Shown in pieces: positions 1 to 8,070 of a stretch of DNA of 64,000 nucleotides. The notes below the pieces were generated by a model, which was not told where the DNA came from, ran no database searches, and saw only the letters and a program-made list of their open reading frames with translations. The stretch is taken from IMG/VR virus record IMGVR_UViG_3300050821_018287, positions 28,258 through 92,257 of that record; one strand, 5' to 3'. Source of the DNA: a virus. Within the stretch, counting starts at the first letter, position 1, and each line of letters begins with the position of its first letter. The position numbers were made by a program, and so were the translations under genes.

Positions 1-640
1 TCGCCGGCATGTAGCGGACCGCCTTCGCCACCGGCACCTGCGCCTGAACGAAGATGGAGGCGCGCCGGTAGCGCCGATCCACGTTCTCCTCGTCGTCCAG
101 GTACCGCATCCGCTCCATCGAGTAGGTGGCGCGCTCGTTGAAGTAGTGGGGGAGATCCAGCCGAAACCCGTACATGAAATCGACCGGGTTGAAAGCCGCC
201 TCGCACATCGCCATCAGCTCCCGGCGCATCGCCCGGTCCACCGCCCAGATGTCGACGATGATGGGGAGTGTGAACTCCGCCAGCTTCAGGAGGTAGGGGC
301 CGTCGATGTCGGTGCCGATCTTGTAGCGAGGATCCAGCGTCGGAGTGAAGCTGTGCGCGTCGTAGATGCCTTCCTCCTGGCTCCACACCGCCGCCGACGG
401 GTACTCCGCCTGGGACTCGGCGTCCGCCCACTCGGAGAAGACCTTGTTGAAGCGGACTTCGCGCCCACCCACCGCCACCGCCTTCAGCGTCAGGAGGTAC
501 TCGGCGAGCCCCCGCGTCAGCGCCGTCCGCGCGTCCGTCTCGCGGTTCAGCGTGTAGGCCACCGGCTTCGTGTCGGAGGTGACGAGGGTGGTGCCGGGGA
601 TCGGCGAGAGGTCCACGCCTTCCGAGGGGAGATCGCTCAA
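1..640 (-). CDS. Putative tail/neck protein, C-terminus outside window
   Basis: The frame is open to the window edge, giving at least 213 residues with the C-terminus missing. The start is TTG at 640-638, overlapping the TGA stop of the upstream gene by 4 bases, the coupling used throughout this genome. A recognisable stretch is FTLPIIVDIWAVDRAMRREL in the middle. I do not recognise the family. Its place directly after an HK97 gp10-like gene is where tail terminators and neck proteins usually sit, so a head-tail joining or tail role is an inference from position only. Confidence 0.6.
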   Translation of the reverse strand, partial: MSDLPSEGVDLSPIPGTTLVTSDTKPVAYTLNRETDARTALTRGLAEYLLTLKAVAVGGREVRFNKVFSEWADAESQAEYPSAAVWSQEEGIYDAHSFTPTLDPRYKIGTDIDGPYLLKLAEFTLPIIVDIWAVDRAMRRELMAMCEAAFNPVDFMYGFRLDLPHYFNERATYSMERMRYLDDEENVDRRYRRASIFVQAQVPVAKAVRYMPA

Positions 641-1158
641 CGGATCACCCCCAACCCGGACATCGCGCGGTCCAACGCCCGGCGGATCTCCTCGTGAATG
701 AAGCGGGTGATCTCCTTCCGCGCGCCGGTGAGGACGCGCCGCGCGCGCAAGCCACGCTTCCCGATTGCCTTCGAGACGGGGAACGCCGCACCCTCCGCCT
801 CCGACTTCGAGAGCCCCGCGCGCCTCTGCAACCAATGAGCGATCGGGGCGAGCGGAGGCGGGCGCGCCCCGCGGCGCCGGCCGAACTCGATGACACCCGA
901 GTAGGGCATGAGGTTGAAGACGAGAGCGCCGGTGGGGGTGGGCTCCGACTTCCAGCCGCGAGCGTAGTCGCCGGTGTTGAAGGCGCCCACCTGTCCCTTC
1001 GGGCTGGCCGGCTTCGCTGTGCGGGCGCGGGTGTGGAGAAGCGGAAGCGCGCGCAGAGCGCCGGAGACGATGCCCTTTCGGGCCTCGTGTTTGAAGCTCT
1101 GGCCGAGCGCCTTGTAGTGCTTCTCCAGGCCCTTCAGGGAGATCTTGACCGTAATCAT
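637..1158 (-). CDS. HK97 gp10-like head-tail/tail completion protein
   Basis: 173 residues starting MITVKISLKGLEKHYKALG, a typical gp10-like opening in which a short beta strand leads into a helix. The middle contains YSGVIEFGRRRG, close to the 'Y...vEfGt....p.p' signature of HK97 gp10/tail-completion proteins, followed by a basic helical C-terminus. Such proteins act at the portal-tail joint. The ATG at 1158-1156 overlaps the TGA of the upstream gene (TGATG), and a longer in-frame ORF reading back to 1827 is rejected because it runs through that gene. Confidence 0.7.
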   Translation of the reverse strand: MITVKISLKGLEKHYKALGQSFKHEARKGIVSGALRALPLLHTRARTAKPASPKGQVGAFNTGDYARGWKSEPTPTGALVFNLMPYSGVIEFGRRRGARPPPLAPIAHWLQRRAGLSKSEAEGAAFPVSKAIGKRGLRARRVLTGARKEITRFIHEEIRRALDRAMSGLGVIR

Positions 1159-1712
1159 CAGAAGCCCGGCTGCCCATCCCGCGCGCGATCCTCGTGCGCC
1201 TTCTCCAGCGTCACCTGCCACTGAAACTTGCCGGCGAAGAACTGCGGCGCGGCGCGAAGCTGAAAGCGGCGCTTCTGCCCCGAGAGGCCGTCCGAGCGAA
1301 GGAATTCCACCTCCCAGAAAATCTCCTGGTCGTTCGGAATGGGCGTGCCGTCGTCGTCGATCCCGCGGAGCTGCTCCTCCGTGAGCTGCCCGGAGATCTG
1401 CGTGACGAGAATGGAGCCCACTTCGTCGAGGCCCACCGGCTGGACGATCTCCTGGACCCCGGCGAGATCCGTCATCTTCGGCGTCGGCAGGAGGAGAAAC
1501 TCCGAGCCCGGGATGAGGTTGGGCATCCCGAGCCCGCGAGAGCCTCCGGACCACTGCACCCGAACGATCTTCACCGTGTACGGACGCATCCCGAATACGC
1601 TCAGCAAATCCCTCAGCTTGTCGGCGACAGGGAGCAACGTCCGCTGGAGCGTCTTCGCGAGCTGGAGCCCGGTGACCACCGTGAAGGGCCCGCCCTGTTG
1701 AGGAAGGGACAT
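1158..1712 (-). CDS. Phage structural protein, probable head-tail connector
   Basis: 184 residues beginning MSLPQQGGPFTVVTG. Mixed alpha/beta composition with no signal peptide, membrane segment or recognised motif. It sits between a putative adaptor (1713) and the gp10-like gene (637), in the head-tail joining block that follows the capsid gene, and is only 1 base from the upstream stop. The function is inferred from gene order alone. Confidence 0.6.
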   Translation of the reverse strand: MSLPQQGGPFTVVTGLQLAKTLQRTLLPVADKLRDLLSVFGMRPYTVKIVRVQWSGGSRGLGMPNLIPGSEFLLLPTPKMTDLAGVQEIVQPVGLDEVGSILVTQISGQLTEEQLRGIDDDGTPIPNDQEIFWEVEFLRSDGLSGQKRRFQLRAAPQFFAGKFQWQVTLEKAHEDRARDGQPGF

Positions 1713-2126
1713 TTACCCGTTCCTCGTGGGAATGGAGCCGGCGCGGCCCGGCCCGCCGACGGTGCGGTAGCGCATCGAATAGGCGTAGACGGGGACCCCG
1801 AGGATGTCCGCGAGGCGATACCCCCACCGGCGGTATTCGTCCTCCAGCCGCTCCAGCTCGTCCGAGCGCAGGGTCAGGTCGTCGAGCTTGTCCGCGGCGA
1901 GCCGATCCTGCCCGGCGATCAGCTTCGTCTCGATCCCGTCCATGATGTTGATGTAGCGGCGCACGCGATCCTCCGCGTACGGCACCAGCAACGTCACCGC
2001 CGACTCGAAGAGGAAGGCGGTTTGAATGGGCCGGGGGATGCCGAACTGGATTGACGCCGCCGGCTGCACCTCTGGGTAGCCGAGGTGGTACCGGCAGCGC
2101 TCAATCTCGGGCTGTGAAAGGGCCAT
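1713..2126 (-). CDS. Putative head-tail adaptor
   Basis: 137 residues. The N-terminus (ALSQPEIERCRYHLGYPEV) is helical, and the middle has 'VRRYINIMDGIETKLI' and a charged helix 'DELERLEDEYRRWGYRLADI'. This small, largely helical protein just after the capsid genes resembles in size and place the gp6/gp15-type head completion proteins of tailed phages. The family assignment is inference; the reading frame is well supported by position and tight packing. Confidence 0.6.
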   Translation of the reverse strand: MALSQPEIERCRYHLGYPEVQPAASIQFGIPRPIQTAFLFESAVTLLVPYAEDRVRRYINIMDGIETKLIAGQDRLAADKLDDLTLRSDELERLEDEYRRWGYRLADILGVPVYAYSMRYRTVGGPGRAGSIPTRNG

Positions 2127-2151
2127 TCCTACCGCTCACGTCGAGGAGCGG

Positions 2152-2442
2152 TTACCCCTCGATCGGCTCCATCTCCACCTTCGCCAGCTTCAGGTACTCG
2201 ACGTCGTGTGAGTGGCTCGTCACCACCTGGCCGGCGGCGAAGAAGTGGATCGCGCCGTTGTAGTTGATGTGGCGGCCGACCTTCACCCGGTACTTCTTCG
2301 GGCCCTCTTCCTTCTGCGGAGCGGCTTCCTCGGCAGGCTTGGACTCCGGCACGGCGACCGCGGACACCTCCACCTTCGCGTCGCCTTCCGCCGGGGCCGC
2401 CACTTCCGACTCGCCACCATCGATCTTCACGCGCTTGCCCAT
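2152..2442 (-). CDS. Small head-region protein with acidic Ala/Pro/Glu-rich N-terminal half
   Basis: 96 residues. Start ATG 2442-2440 is preceded by a clear GAGGAG site. Residues 1-48 are low complexity (Ala, Glu, Pro, Val) and the rest forms a compact domain with GRHINYNGAIHFFAAGQVVT. Small proteins of this type sit behind capsid genes in many phages, but I cannot assign a function. The start overlaps the end of the TTG-initiated gene at 2427 by 16 bases. Confidence 0.7.
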   Translation of the reverse strand: MGKRVKIDGGESEVAAPAEGDAKVEVSAVAVPESKPAEEAAPQKEEGPKKYRVKVGRHINYNGAIHFFAAGQVVTSHSHDVEYLKLAKVEMEPIEG

Positions 2443-2897
2443 GTGAGCTTCTCCTCGGTCAAGGAAAGTGGAGGTGGAACGCTGAGGTGAACTCTCGGGA
2501 ATCCGGTCTGACCCGACCGTGGGGGGATGTCCGCGAGTACGATCCTCTTGTTCCGACCTCCGATGTGAAGCGGTTCCGTGGCAAAAGCCAGGGTTTGCTT
2601 CACGTGGGGACGTGTCGAAACCTGGGCAGCAAGCCCGAGGGCGCAGTGATTCGGTACGCAGATGACAGGCAGTGACCGACCGCCAGGCGTCGAGCGTACA
2701 GGCACAATGCTGGTGACGCGTCCGTGGACCACCTCGTTGGAGTAGCTCTCGATTGGGGAGAGCATCGTGGTGGTGGAGCCGTGGAGCGACACTCCATGTG
2801 CGCTTGGGGCCCCGTTGTAGGTTGGCACGAGGCCAACACATTCGACGACGGCGGGGGCGCCCGCGGGTGCTTCCACTCTGGCGCCGCTCTCCGTCAA
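2427..2897 (-). CDS. Unknown protein encoded directly after the capsid gene
   Basis: 156 residues from TTG 2897-2895, which has AAGGAG at 2904-2909 with good spacing. The sequence looks beta-rich (VVECVGLVPTYNGAPSAHGV, VVHGRVTSIVPV) and third-codon GC is lower than in the neighbours. Position between the capsid and joining genes suggests a head decoration or accessory protein, but no family is recognised. It could be a chance frame; the ribosome site, length and coupling to the next start are the support. Confidence 0.5.
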   Translation of the reverse strand: MTESGARVEAPAGAPAVVECVGLVPTYNGAPSAHGVSLHGSTTTMLSPIESYSNEVVHGRVTSIVPVRSTPGGRSLPVICVPNHCALGLAAQVSTRPHVKQTLAFATEPLHIGGRNKRIVLADIPPRSGQTGFPRVHLSVPPPLSLTEEKLTWASA

Positions 2898-2924
2898 AAG
2901 GATCTCCTTCTGTACTGCGAGGGG

Positions 2925-2954
2925 GGTGGCGCGAATCGCAGAAACCGCGCCACC
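2925..2954 (-). terminator. Hairpin behind the capsid gene
   Basis: A perfect 9-base-pair stem (GGTGGCGCG / CGCGCCACC on the coding strand) with a 12-base loop lies 21 bases after the capsid stop. No T-run follows, so it may stabilise the capsid message or attenuate rather than terminate. Confidence 0.5.
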
Positions 2955-2974
2955 TCCCCTGGCCCTGGCAAGGC

Positions 2975-4360
2975 TTAGCCGTGCTCGATGGCGACGAAGC
3001 GCTTGTAGCGCGCGGCGTCGCCGGTGGTGGCGTCCGTCCGGATCGGCCAGTCACCCATGAACTTCCAGCTCGCGGACACCAAGTCCTGGAGCCGGTTCAG
3101 CGGCGAGCGGAGGAGGAGCTGGATGCGCTCGGTGTTCACCTCGATGCCGTTGTTGCTGATGCGCGGCTCGCCCACCTTCCCGGTGACACCGGCCTCGGTC
3201 AAGAGCAGCGCGAGGTCGATGTAGTACTCCATGATGCCGCCCTGGCCGGTGAACAGCGCCCGGTGGACCGGCACGGAGCTGGCGTTGAGCAGCTCTCCCG
3301 GGAACGGATCCGTGAGGATGTAGTTGCCGGACTTGTCGCCCACGGTCTCCTTCAGCGGCGACTCCGTGTTGCGGAAGAAGGCGACACCGAGGATGTAGCC
3401 GATGCCGAACTGCTTGTACATGAAGTAGTCCGGCAAGGACGTGTGGAGGCGCTGCCACTCGGGATCCGCGAAGATCTCCGACTCGGACGTCGGGTCCAGG
3501 TGGCAGTGGAAAGCGCCGTCGGTGTGCTCCGGGACGTTCTCCTGGCGCATGCGGGAGACCGCGGAGCGGACCGCCTGCATCGTGAGCAGCGAGCCCGCGT
3601 TGATCGAGTCGATCGAGTTGCCTCCGCCGACGCGCACTAGCACCGAGGCGTCGTTGGAGATGACCGGATCGCGGGAGGAGAACGTCTGCGCCACGTCGAG
3701 CGTCAGCGTTCCCGGCCCCACCTCATCCCCGGGGTTGGTCGAGGAGAAGCCGATCACGTTCACCGAGAGCGGCACGCCCGCGTGGATGATGTTGATGGGG
3801 AGGGGGTTGTTGCCGGTGACGACGCTGAACTGCACCGGGCTTCCCAGCGCCAGATCCGGCCGGCGGGAGCGGGTGAAGCCGTTCAGCCGGACCACCGGCA
3901 GCGACGTGGTGGCCGCGCCGGAGGCCGAAGCCACCGTGTTGCCCGACAGCGCCGCGTTGAACATCCTGTTGCGGACGATCCGGTTCAACGTCTGTCCCGC
4001 GGCGAGCCCGAGCTGCTGAGCGTTGCGCAGGAAGAGGTTGGCGATGGCGACGATGCTCGTCGGCATGTGGGTGTCGATCGTCTGCGCGTACTGCTGGACG
4101 ATCGCGTTCCACTGCTCCTCGGTGTACGTCTGAGGAATCGGGTCCTGGCCGGGGACGATGGGCTGTCCGTTCGGCGGGATGAGCCCGGTGCCGGTGAAGA
4201 ACATCGAATCACCGACGTTCCCCGGGAAGATGACGGGGGCTGCCTCGCCTCGGTACAACAAGCGGGGGAAGAGAGCATCATGGAACGCACGCTCCAGGAT
4301 TCCATCCTGCACCAGGGCGCGGATGTTGGGATCCTGGAGAATGACGGTAAAGTCGGCCAT
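2975..4360 (-). CDS. Major capsid protein
   Basis: 461 residues, the expected length for a capsid protein of the N4 gp56/P22-like broad group with HK97 fold. The N-terminal arm (residues 3-36) is DFTVILQDPNIRALVQDGIL and onward. The central part is rich in Ser, Thr, Gly and Asn. Around residue 280 there is FHCHLDPTSESEIFADPEW, resembling the conserved 'hP...ydl..dpew' strand-helix of gp56-like capsids. It follows the scaffold gene, and the ATG has a GAGGAG site. Inverted repeats flank the gene at 4377-4451 and 2925-2954. The N-terminal arm is copied in the small protein at 54581. Confidence 0.85.
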   Translation of the reverse strand: MADFTVILQDPNIRALVQDGILERAFHDALFPRLLYRGEAAPVIFPGNVGDSMFFTGTGLIPPNGQPIVPGQDPIPQTYTEEQWNAIVQQYAQTIDTHMPTSIVAIANLFLRNAQQLGLAAGQTLNRIVRNRMFNAALSGNTVASASGAATTSLPVVRLNGFTRSRRPDLALGSPVQFSVVTGNNPLPINIIHAGVPLSVNVIGFSSTNPGDEVGPGTLTLDVAQTFSSRDPVISNDASVLVRVGGGNSIDSINAGSLLTMQAVRSAVSRMRQENVPEHTDGAFHCHLDPTSESEIFADPEWQRLHTSLPDYFMYKQFGIGYILGVAFFRNTESPLKETVGDKSGNYILTDPFPGELLNASSVPVHRALFTGQGGIMEYYIDLALLLTEAGVTGKVGEPRISNNGIEVNTERIQLLLRSPLNRLQDLVSASWKFMGDWPIRTDATTGDAARYKRFVAIEHG

Positions 4361-4376
4361 CGGTTTGACTCCTCGT

Positions 4377-4451
4377 ACGGTGGAAAAACGTGGTGCTACT
4401 ACCTCACATCCCAGGCCGTGAGGTCAACTGCTCCGCCGTGATTTCCACCGT
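4377..4451 (-). promoter_or_regulatory. Nested inverted repeats before the capsid gene
   Basis: A 10-base perfect inverted repeat (ACGGTGGAAA at 4442-4451, TTTCCACCGT at 4377-4386, coding strand) encloses a second stem CCTCAC/GTGAGG (4402-4423). A TTGACC hexamer lies at 4422-4427, with no good -10 at the expected spacing. The block fills the 106-base gap between scaffold and capsid genes and could be a promoter, attenuator or processing site that raises capsid expression. Confidence 0.4.
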
Positions 4452-4466
4452 CGAGGGCCCTGCGAC

Positions 4467-5354
4467 CTAGGTCGGAACGGTCATCCCGCGCCTGCGGATT
4501 TCCGCTGCGAACTCAGGTCCCGACAGCTTCTTCACGTCAAGGCCGTTGCCCTTCCCGCCTCCGGCAATTTCCCCGGGCTTCGGAGGAGTCTGCTCTCCCC
4601 CCTTCGTCCCGGTTGTGGCGGGCTTCGTCACCTTTGGCGCTTCACCGAACAGGTACGGGCGATCCGTCTTGAGCTGTTCGAGCCACTTCGACTCGTCGAA
4701 CCCCTTCAGATCCTCCTCCGACTTCCCCTTCAACTCCGTGCGCAGGAGGAAGACGGCCACCGGAACATCCTTGACACCGGCCTTGTAGCAGGCGTCGCGG
4801 ATGGCCATTTCGGTCTCCGTACCTTCCTTCTCCCGCTCGGCCCGCTTCCGGGCTTCGGCCTCTTGTCGGGCCTTTCGAGCGAGTCCCTGACGCTCCTTGT
4901 CCCACTCCGCGCGGTCCCGCTGGTAGCGGGCCCAGGCCCGCCGGTCGTTCCGGCCTCCTGGGGGTGGCTTCGGCTCGCCGTTGGAGGTGGTGGTCTCCCG
5001 GGTCTCCCGGGTCTCCCGCCGCTCTCCGCCCTTCGGGGACGGAGCGGACAGCTTGGCCAGGACATCATCGAAGGACTGGAAGCCGGCCTTCTTGATCTTC
5101 TCCTGGAACTCCGCGAGCGCTTCCTTGCGTCCGCGGTCCTTGCTGTCGTCCAACCGCTTCTTCAGCGCCTTCGATGGGATGACGACGTTTTTCCCGTCGC
5201 CCACCACCGTATCGCCACCGGCTCCGGCAGCCTTCGCCGCCGCTGCCTTGTCTGCCGCTTCCTTCGCCGCCGCTTCGGCCGCTGCTGCTGCCGCTGCATC
5301 GGGTGGGGGAGGTGTACCTGCTCCTGGTCCTGCTCCGTCTTTCGCGTCCGGCAT
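4467..5354 (-). CDS. Capsid scaffolding protein
   Basis: 295 residues placed immediately upstream of the capsid gene, the classic scaffold position. The N-terminus (about 1-45) is Ala/Pro/Gly low complexity, residues 60-95 contain the charged helix 'ALKKRLDDSKDRGRKEALAE', the centre is strongly charged and predicted coiled coil (EWDKERQGLARKARQEAEAR), and the C-terminus is short and basic with RRRGMTVPT at the end. Highly charged, helical, Ala-rich composition is typical of scaffolds. Sequence-level homology to a named scaffold is not claimed. Confidence 0.7.
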   Translation of the reverse strand: MPDAKDGAGPGAGTPPPPDAAAAAAAEAAAKEAADKAAAAKAAGAGGDTVVGDGKNVVIPSKALKKRLDDSKDRGRKEALAEFQEKIKKAGFQSFDDVLAKLSAPSPKGGERRETRETRETTTSNGEPKPPPGGRNDRRAWARYQRDRAEWDKERQGLARKARQEAEARKRAEREKEGTETEMAIRDACYKAGVKDVPVAVFLLRTELKGKSEEDLKGFDESKWLEQLKTDRPYLFGEAPKVTKPATTGTKGGEQTPPKPGEIAGGGKGNGLDVKKLSGPEFAAEIRRRGMTVPT

Positions 5355-5535
5355 CGCTTCCTCGTGGAAGCCCTCTGGGTTTACTCCGTCCGGTCATTCC
5401 GGCTGTTTACCGCCGCCGTCCGCGTGGACGACAGAGACAACTTGCCGGGCTGGCGAATGGCGATAGTCCCAGACGCTTTTGGCTATTCGCCGGAGGGCGC
5501 TCTGTCCCCCCGGGTACGTTGAACTGCCGCTCCTT
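5355..5535. other. 181-base gap upstream of scaffold
   Basis: No gene seen. It contains an inverted repeat GGCGAAT (5452-5458) / ATTCGCC (5485-5491) with partial pairing inside, which could be a weak terminator or regulatory hairpin for the scaffold-capsid unit. No convincing -35/-10 pair was found. Confidence 0.35.
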
Positions 5536-6021
5536 CTAGAACTCGGCCTGAACCGAGGTCATGTTGACCGCGGGACGGGGGATGTACTCGATGACGAAGC
5601 CGGTGACGGCCGCCTCGAAGGTGAGGGTGGTGCCGTCGTCTGACAACACCGCCACGCCCGGGCCACCCGCGTCGCCCGCCAGCGGGGTTCCGCCGGAGTC
5701 CACCACGATGCGCGAGCCCGCGAAGGCGGCGCCCGCGGTGACGCGGAGGGAGGTGACCGAGAGGATTGCCGGGAGGAAGGTGGCCGGGGGCTCGACGTTG
5801 GTGTTGACGCCGGGGGTGGCAAAGGCGGCGGCGGCGATGGCCGCGGCGTTGTTCCCGAACACCTGCTGCGCCGCCGCCGAGGTCAGGCCCGAGAAGGTCT
5901 GCTTCTGGGGGGTGAGGTGCGTCCCGAGCTTCACCTGCCGCAGGAGGTCCGGCACGAGGTTCGGATCGGCGTTGTCGAGGAGGTTCTGCGGGGTCTCGGT
6001 GATGGTGCGGGTGGAAGCCAT
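5536..6021 (-). CDS. Virion protein of unknown function
   Basis: 161 residues. A helical N-terminal third (PQNLLDNADPNLVPDLLRQV) is followed by an Ala-rich stretch and a Gly/Val/Thr-rich beta region with 'GSRIVVDSGGTPLAGDAGGP'. Its composition and place upstream of the scaffold suggest a structural or decoration protein. No family recognised. It shares the beta-rich, Ala/Thr/Val style of the next gene at 6051. Confidence 0.6.
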   Translation of the reverse strand: MASTRTITETPQNLLDNADPNLVPDLLRQVKLGTHLTPQKQTFSGLTSAAAQQVFGNNAAAIAAAAFATPGVNTNVEPPATFLPAILSVTSLRVTAGAAFAGSRIVVDSGGTPLAGDAGGPGVAVLSDDGTTLTFEAAVTGFVIEYIPRPAVNMTSVQAEF

Positions 6022-6050
6022 TGCGTCGTTGCTCCTTGTGAAGGCGGGAC

Positions 6051-6449
6051 CTACGCGGTCTGCCCGAGGAATACATCAACTGTGGTCACTTGACCAGCGA
6101 GTCGAGTGAGGCTCAGCGCCGTGTAGGGCACCGTGTGGGAAATGAGGGCCAGGAATCCGTCCACAGGAATCACCTGAGAAGTGCCGTCCGCGCTCGTCAG
6201 CACCGCGTCGATCTTTAGGGAGGGCGACTTGATGATGATGATGTTGGCACCGCCGGGGGTCACCGTCCCCACCGCGCCGAAGGGAACCGCCTGCGGGCTG
6301 TCCGCGTTGAGCTGGAGCCCGGAGACGAGCTGTTTGGCGAGGAGTTGGTACTCCTCGTCGATCGGCGCGACGAGATCCGCGATCGTGGAAGGCGCGCCGA
6401 CGTTGGGCGTCGTCGTGTAGCTTCCGGTGAGCGCGAAGTTGTCGGCCAT
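6051..6449 (-). CDS. Virion protein of unknown function
   Basis: 132 residues, mostly predicted beta strands (NIIIIKSPSLKIDAVL, TTVDVFLGQTA) after a helical piece 'EEYQLLAKQLVSGLQLN'. The tight spacing to 5536 (29 bases) and similar composition suggest the two are made together. A head or tail decoration role is plausible, but no homologue is named. Confidence 0.6.
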   Translation of the reverse strand: MADNFALTGSYTTTPNVGAPSTIADLVAPIDEEYQLLAKQLVSGLQLNADSPQAVPFGAVGTVTPGGANIIIIKSPSLKIDAVLTSADGTSQVIPVDGFLALISHTVPYTALSLTRLAGQVTTVDVFLGQTA

Positions 6450-6506
6450 GAAAGGAGTGGTCGGGCCGTCTCGAAAGAGCTACCGGCCCGACCGGGGCGT
6501 GATGGT

Positions 6507-6704
6507 TTACCGCCCGCTGGGCGTCATCGGCCCGACGGTGAAGGGGGAGGGATCCGTGCCCTTCGGCATCTGGCTCTCCTGGAGGAGATCCTTCTGCGGC
6601 ACCTTCGCCACGACATCCTCGTACTTCCCGTGCTTCTTGTCGTAGGTCTCCGCCGCGTTGGGCGTCTCGCCTTGCAGGAGATCTTGGTTGGGGGTGTCGC
6701 TCAT
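6507..6704 (-). CDS. Small protein with YDKKHGKY motif
   Basis: 65 residues, hydrophilic and probably flexible. It contains ETYDKKHGKYEDV, which matches AYDSKHGKYDGSK in the 54-residue protein at 6730, and ends with DPSPFTVGP, like DTPFTVK at the end of the protein at 6907. The three look like diverged copies of one small protein. Function unknown; context is the head region. Confidence 0.6.
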   Translation of the reverse strand: MSDTPNQDLLQGETPNAAETYDKKHGKYEDVVAKVPQKDLLQESQMPKGTDPSPFTVGPMTPSGR

Positions 6705-6729
6705 CTTCCTTCTCCGGGGTGGATGCGGG

Positions 6730-6894
6730 CTACTTCCCGCCCTTCATGCTCAACGGCTGGTGGGTCTCGGCGCTCTGCTTGACGGCCTTCGCCTTCGCGG
6801 TCATCACCTTCGAGCCGTCGTACTTCCCGTGCTTCGAGTCGTACGCCTCGTGAGCCTTCGGGAGATCTCCGCTGACCAGATCCTCATTGCACAT
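6730..6894 (-). CDS. Small basic protein with YDSKHGKY motif
   Basis: 54 residues, MCNEDLVSGDLPKAHEAYD onward, ending in a Lys-rich tail (KAKAVKQSAETHQPLSMKGG). The ATG at 6894-6892 has GAGAG upstream and the stop is TAG at 6732-6730. It fills what would otherwise be a gap between two related small genes. The shared 'YD.KHGKY' supports reality despite the short length. Confidence 0.55.
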   Translation of the reverse strand: MCNEDLVSGDLPKAHEAYDSKHGKYDGSKVMTAKAKAVKQSAETHQPLSMKGGK

Positions 6895-6906
6895 GGTTCG
6901 CTCTCC

Positions 6907-7185
6907 CTACTTCACGGTGAACGGGGTGTCCAGGCCCCCGGTGGTGGGCTTCACGACGTTGCCCTTGGCAGCCAGCGCCTCGGACTCGTCGTAGTGTTGG
7001 GCGGTGACGCCGGGGAGATCCGTCCCCGCGACCGGCGAGCCGATCTGCGGGTCGATCGTCATCTGCGGTCCGGCGTTGAACATCTTGGAATCGGTGCCCT
7101 TCTCCAGGGCGCGCATCCGCGGAGAGCGCGGCGTGCTCACCGAGCCCGCGATGCCCTTGCCTGCAAACGGCCTCTCGCTCGCCAT
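6907..7185 (-). CDS. Small hydrophilic head-region protein
   Basis: 92 residues with a basic N-terminus (SERPFAGKGIAGSV, TPRSPRMRALEKG), Pro/Gly-rich middle and a C-terminal DTPFTVK. LPGVTAQHYDESEALAAKG aligns loosely with the YD.KHGKY proteins downstream. Function unknown. Confidence 0.6.
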   Translation of the reverse strand: MASERPFAGKGIAGSVSTPRSPRMRALEKGTDSKMFNAGPQMTIDPQIGSPVAGTDLPGVTAQHYDESEALAAKGNVVKPTTGGLDTPFTVK

Positions 7186-7196
7186 CGTCGTCTCCT

Positions 7197-7580
7197 TTAC
7201 TTCTTCACCGGCCGGGAGCCCAGAACGAAGGGCGCTGCCGGCGACTCGACTGAGTGCCGAGAGGGGAAATCGCGTTGGTAGTCCGCGCCCGCGAAGCCCA
7301 GGTCACCCTTCGCCCGGCGCTCGGTGTGCTCCCGGGGGACACCCTCGAAACCCAGCGCGTCGTTCGCGAAGGCGTGCTTGGCGCCGTCCCGAGTCTCCCA
7401 GTTCAACGGGCGCTCCGCCGGCCACTGCTGCTCCTGGAACGGCTCGTACCCGTACTCGTTCACCATCTTCGGCTCCTTGAAGACGGAGATGGGGCGCTCC
7501 TGCGGCGCGCGCTGCTCGTCCGGCACCATCACATGGAGCTTCTCGGGTGCTGGGGCCTTGGGGAGAGCCATGCGCGCCAT
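7197..7580 (-). CDS. Hydrophilic protein of unknown function
   Basis: 127 residues, rich in Glu, Pro and Arg, probably extended (EPFQEQQWPAERPLNWETRD). It ends APFVLGSRPVKK, again reminiscent of the PFTV endings of the three smaller neighbours. Start is uncertain: ATG 7580 or a second ATG 9 bases later (MALPK), neither with a strong ribosome site. A GC-rich inverted repeat lies just upstream (about 7581-7606). Confidence 0.55.
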   Translation of the reverse strand: MARMALPKAPAPEKLHVMVPDEQRAPQERPISVFKEPKMVNEYGYEPFQEQQWPAERPLNWETRDGAKHAFANDALGFEGVPREHTERRAKGDLGFAGADYQRDFPSRHSVESPAAPFVLGSRPVKK

Positions 7581-7611
7581 CGTACACGCCGCGCCGCGGC
7601 GTACGCAAGAG

Positions 7612-8046
7612 CTACTCCTCTGCCGCGCTGCGCTGGCGCTTCGCTGCCGCGGCGGCGCGCTGGGGCGTGGCGATCTTCCCGTCCACTATGGCTTGGTAAA
7701 TGGAGGTAATCAGCGCGTCACGCCGATCGTCCCCCTCTTTGATGTTGCTGAGCGCCAACTCGTGCTCCTTCTCGTGGACAGCGATCTCCTCCTGGACGTC
7801 CTTGTGGAGCTGAGCGACGGCCTTGTTCGAGGAGGTGACGGTCCACCCGGCGATCCCCACGCCGATCATCAGCGCCACTCCGAGCGTCCCACCGAGGATG
7901 GTGAGGAGGCGCCCGTAGCTGACGAAGTGCTGGTCCAGCTTTTCGAGCCGCTTCAGGACATCGCGCACCGCAACGCGGACACGGGGATCCGTGTTCTGCT
8001 CCACGAGGTCCCGAGTGGGGTGCTCCTCGGAAGAGTCGATCGCCAT
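7612..8046 (-). CDS. Single-pass membrane protein with coiled coil
   Basis: 144 residues. A hydrophilic N-terminus with a charged helix (VRVAVRDVLKRLEKLDQHFV) precedes one clear membrane segment at about residues 46-68 (LLTILGGTLGVALMIGVGIA), then a long charged helix (DVQEEIAVHEKEHELALSNI) and an Ala/Lys-rich tail. The coiled-coil plus one-helix layout is like XhlA-type or holin-accessory proteins, but it also fits a virion or spanin-like role. No lysin gene is nearby, so the function is open. Confidence 0.6.
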   Translation of the reverse strand: MAIDSSEEHPTRDLVEQNTDPRVRVAVRDVLKRLEKLDQHFVSYGRLLTILGGTLGVALMIGVGIAGWTVTSSNKAVAQLHKDVQEEIAVHEKEHELALSNIKEGDDRRDALITSIYQAIVDGKIATPQRAAAAAKRQRSAAEE

Positions 8047-8070
8047 GCCCCTACCTCCGGATGCGCGTGC

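Noticed and set aside
1158-1827. Long N-terminal extension of the gp10-like gene
   Set aside because: Would run over the full length of the upstream gene; Arg/Pro-rich shadow composition.
2152-3054. 300-residue minus-strand frame through the capsid-gene end
   Set aside because: Only its last 96 residues have a ribosome site and sensible composition; the rest overlaps the capsid gene and a better frame.
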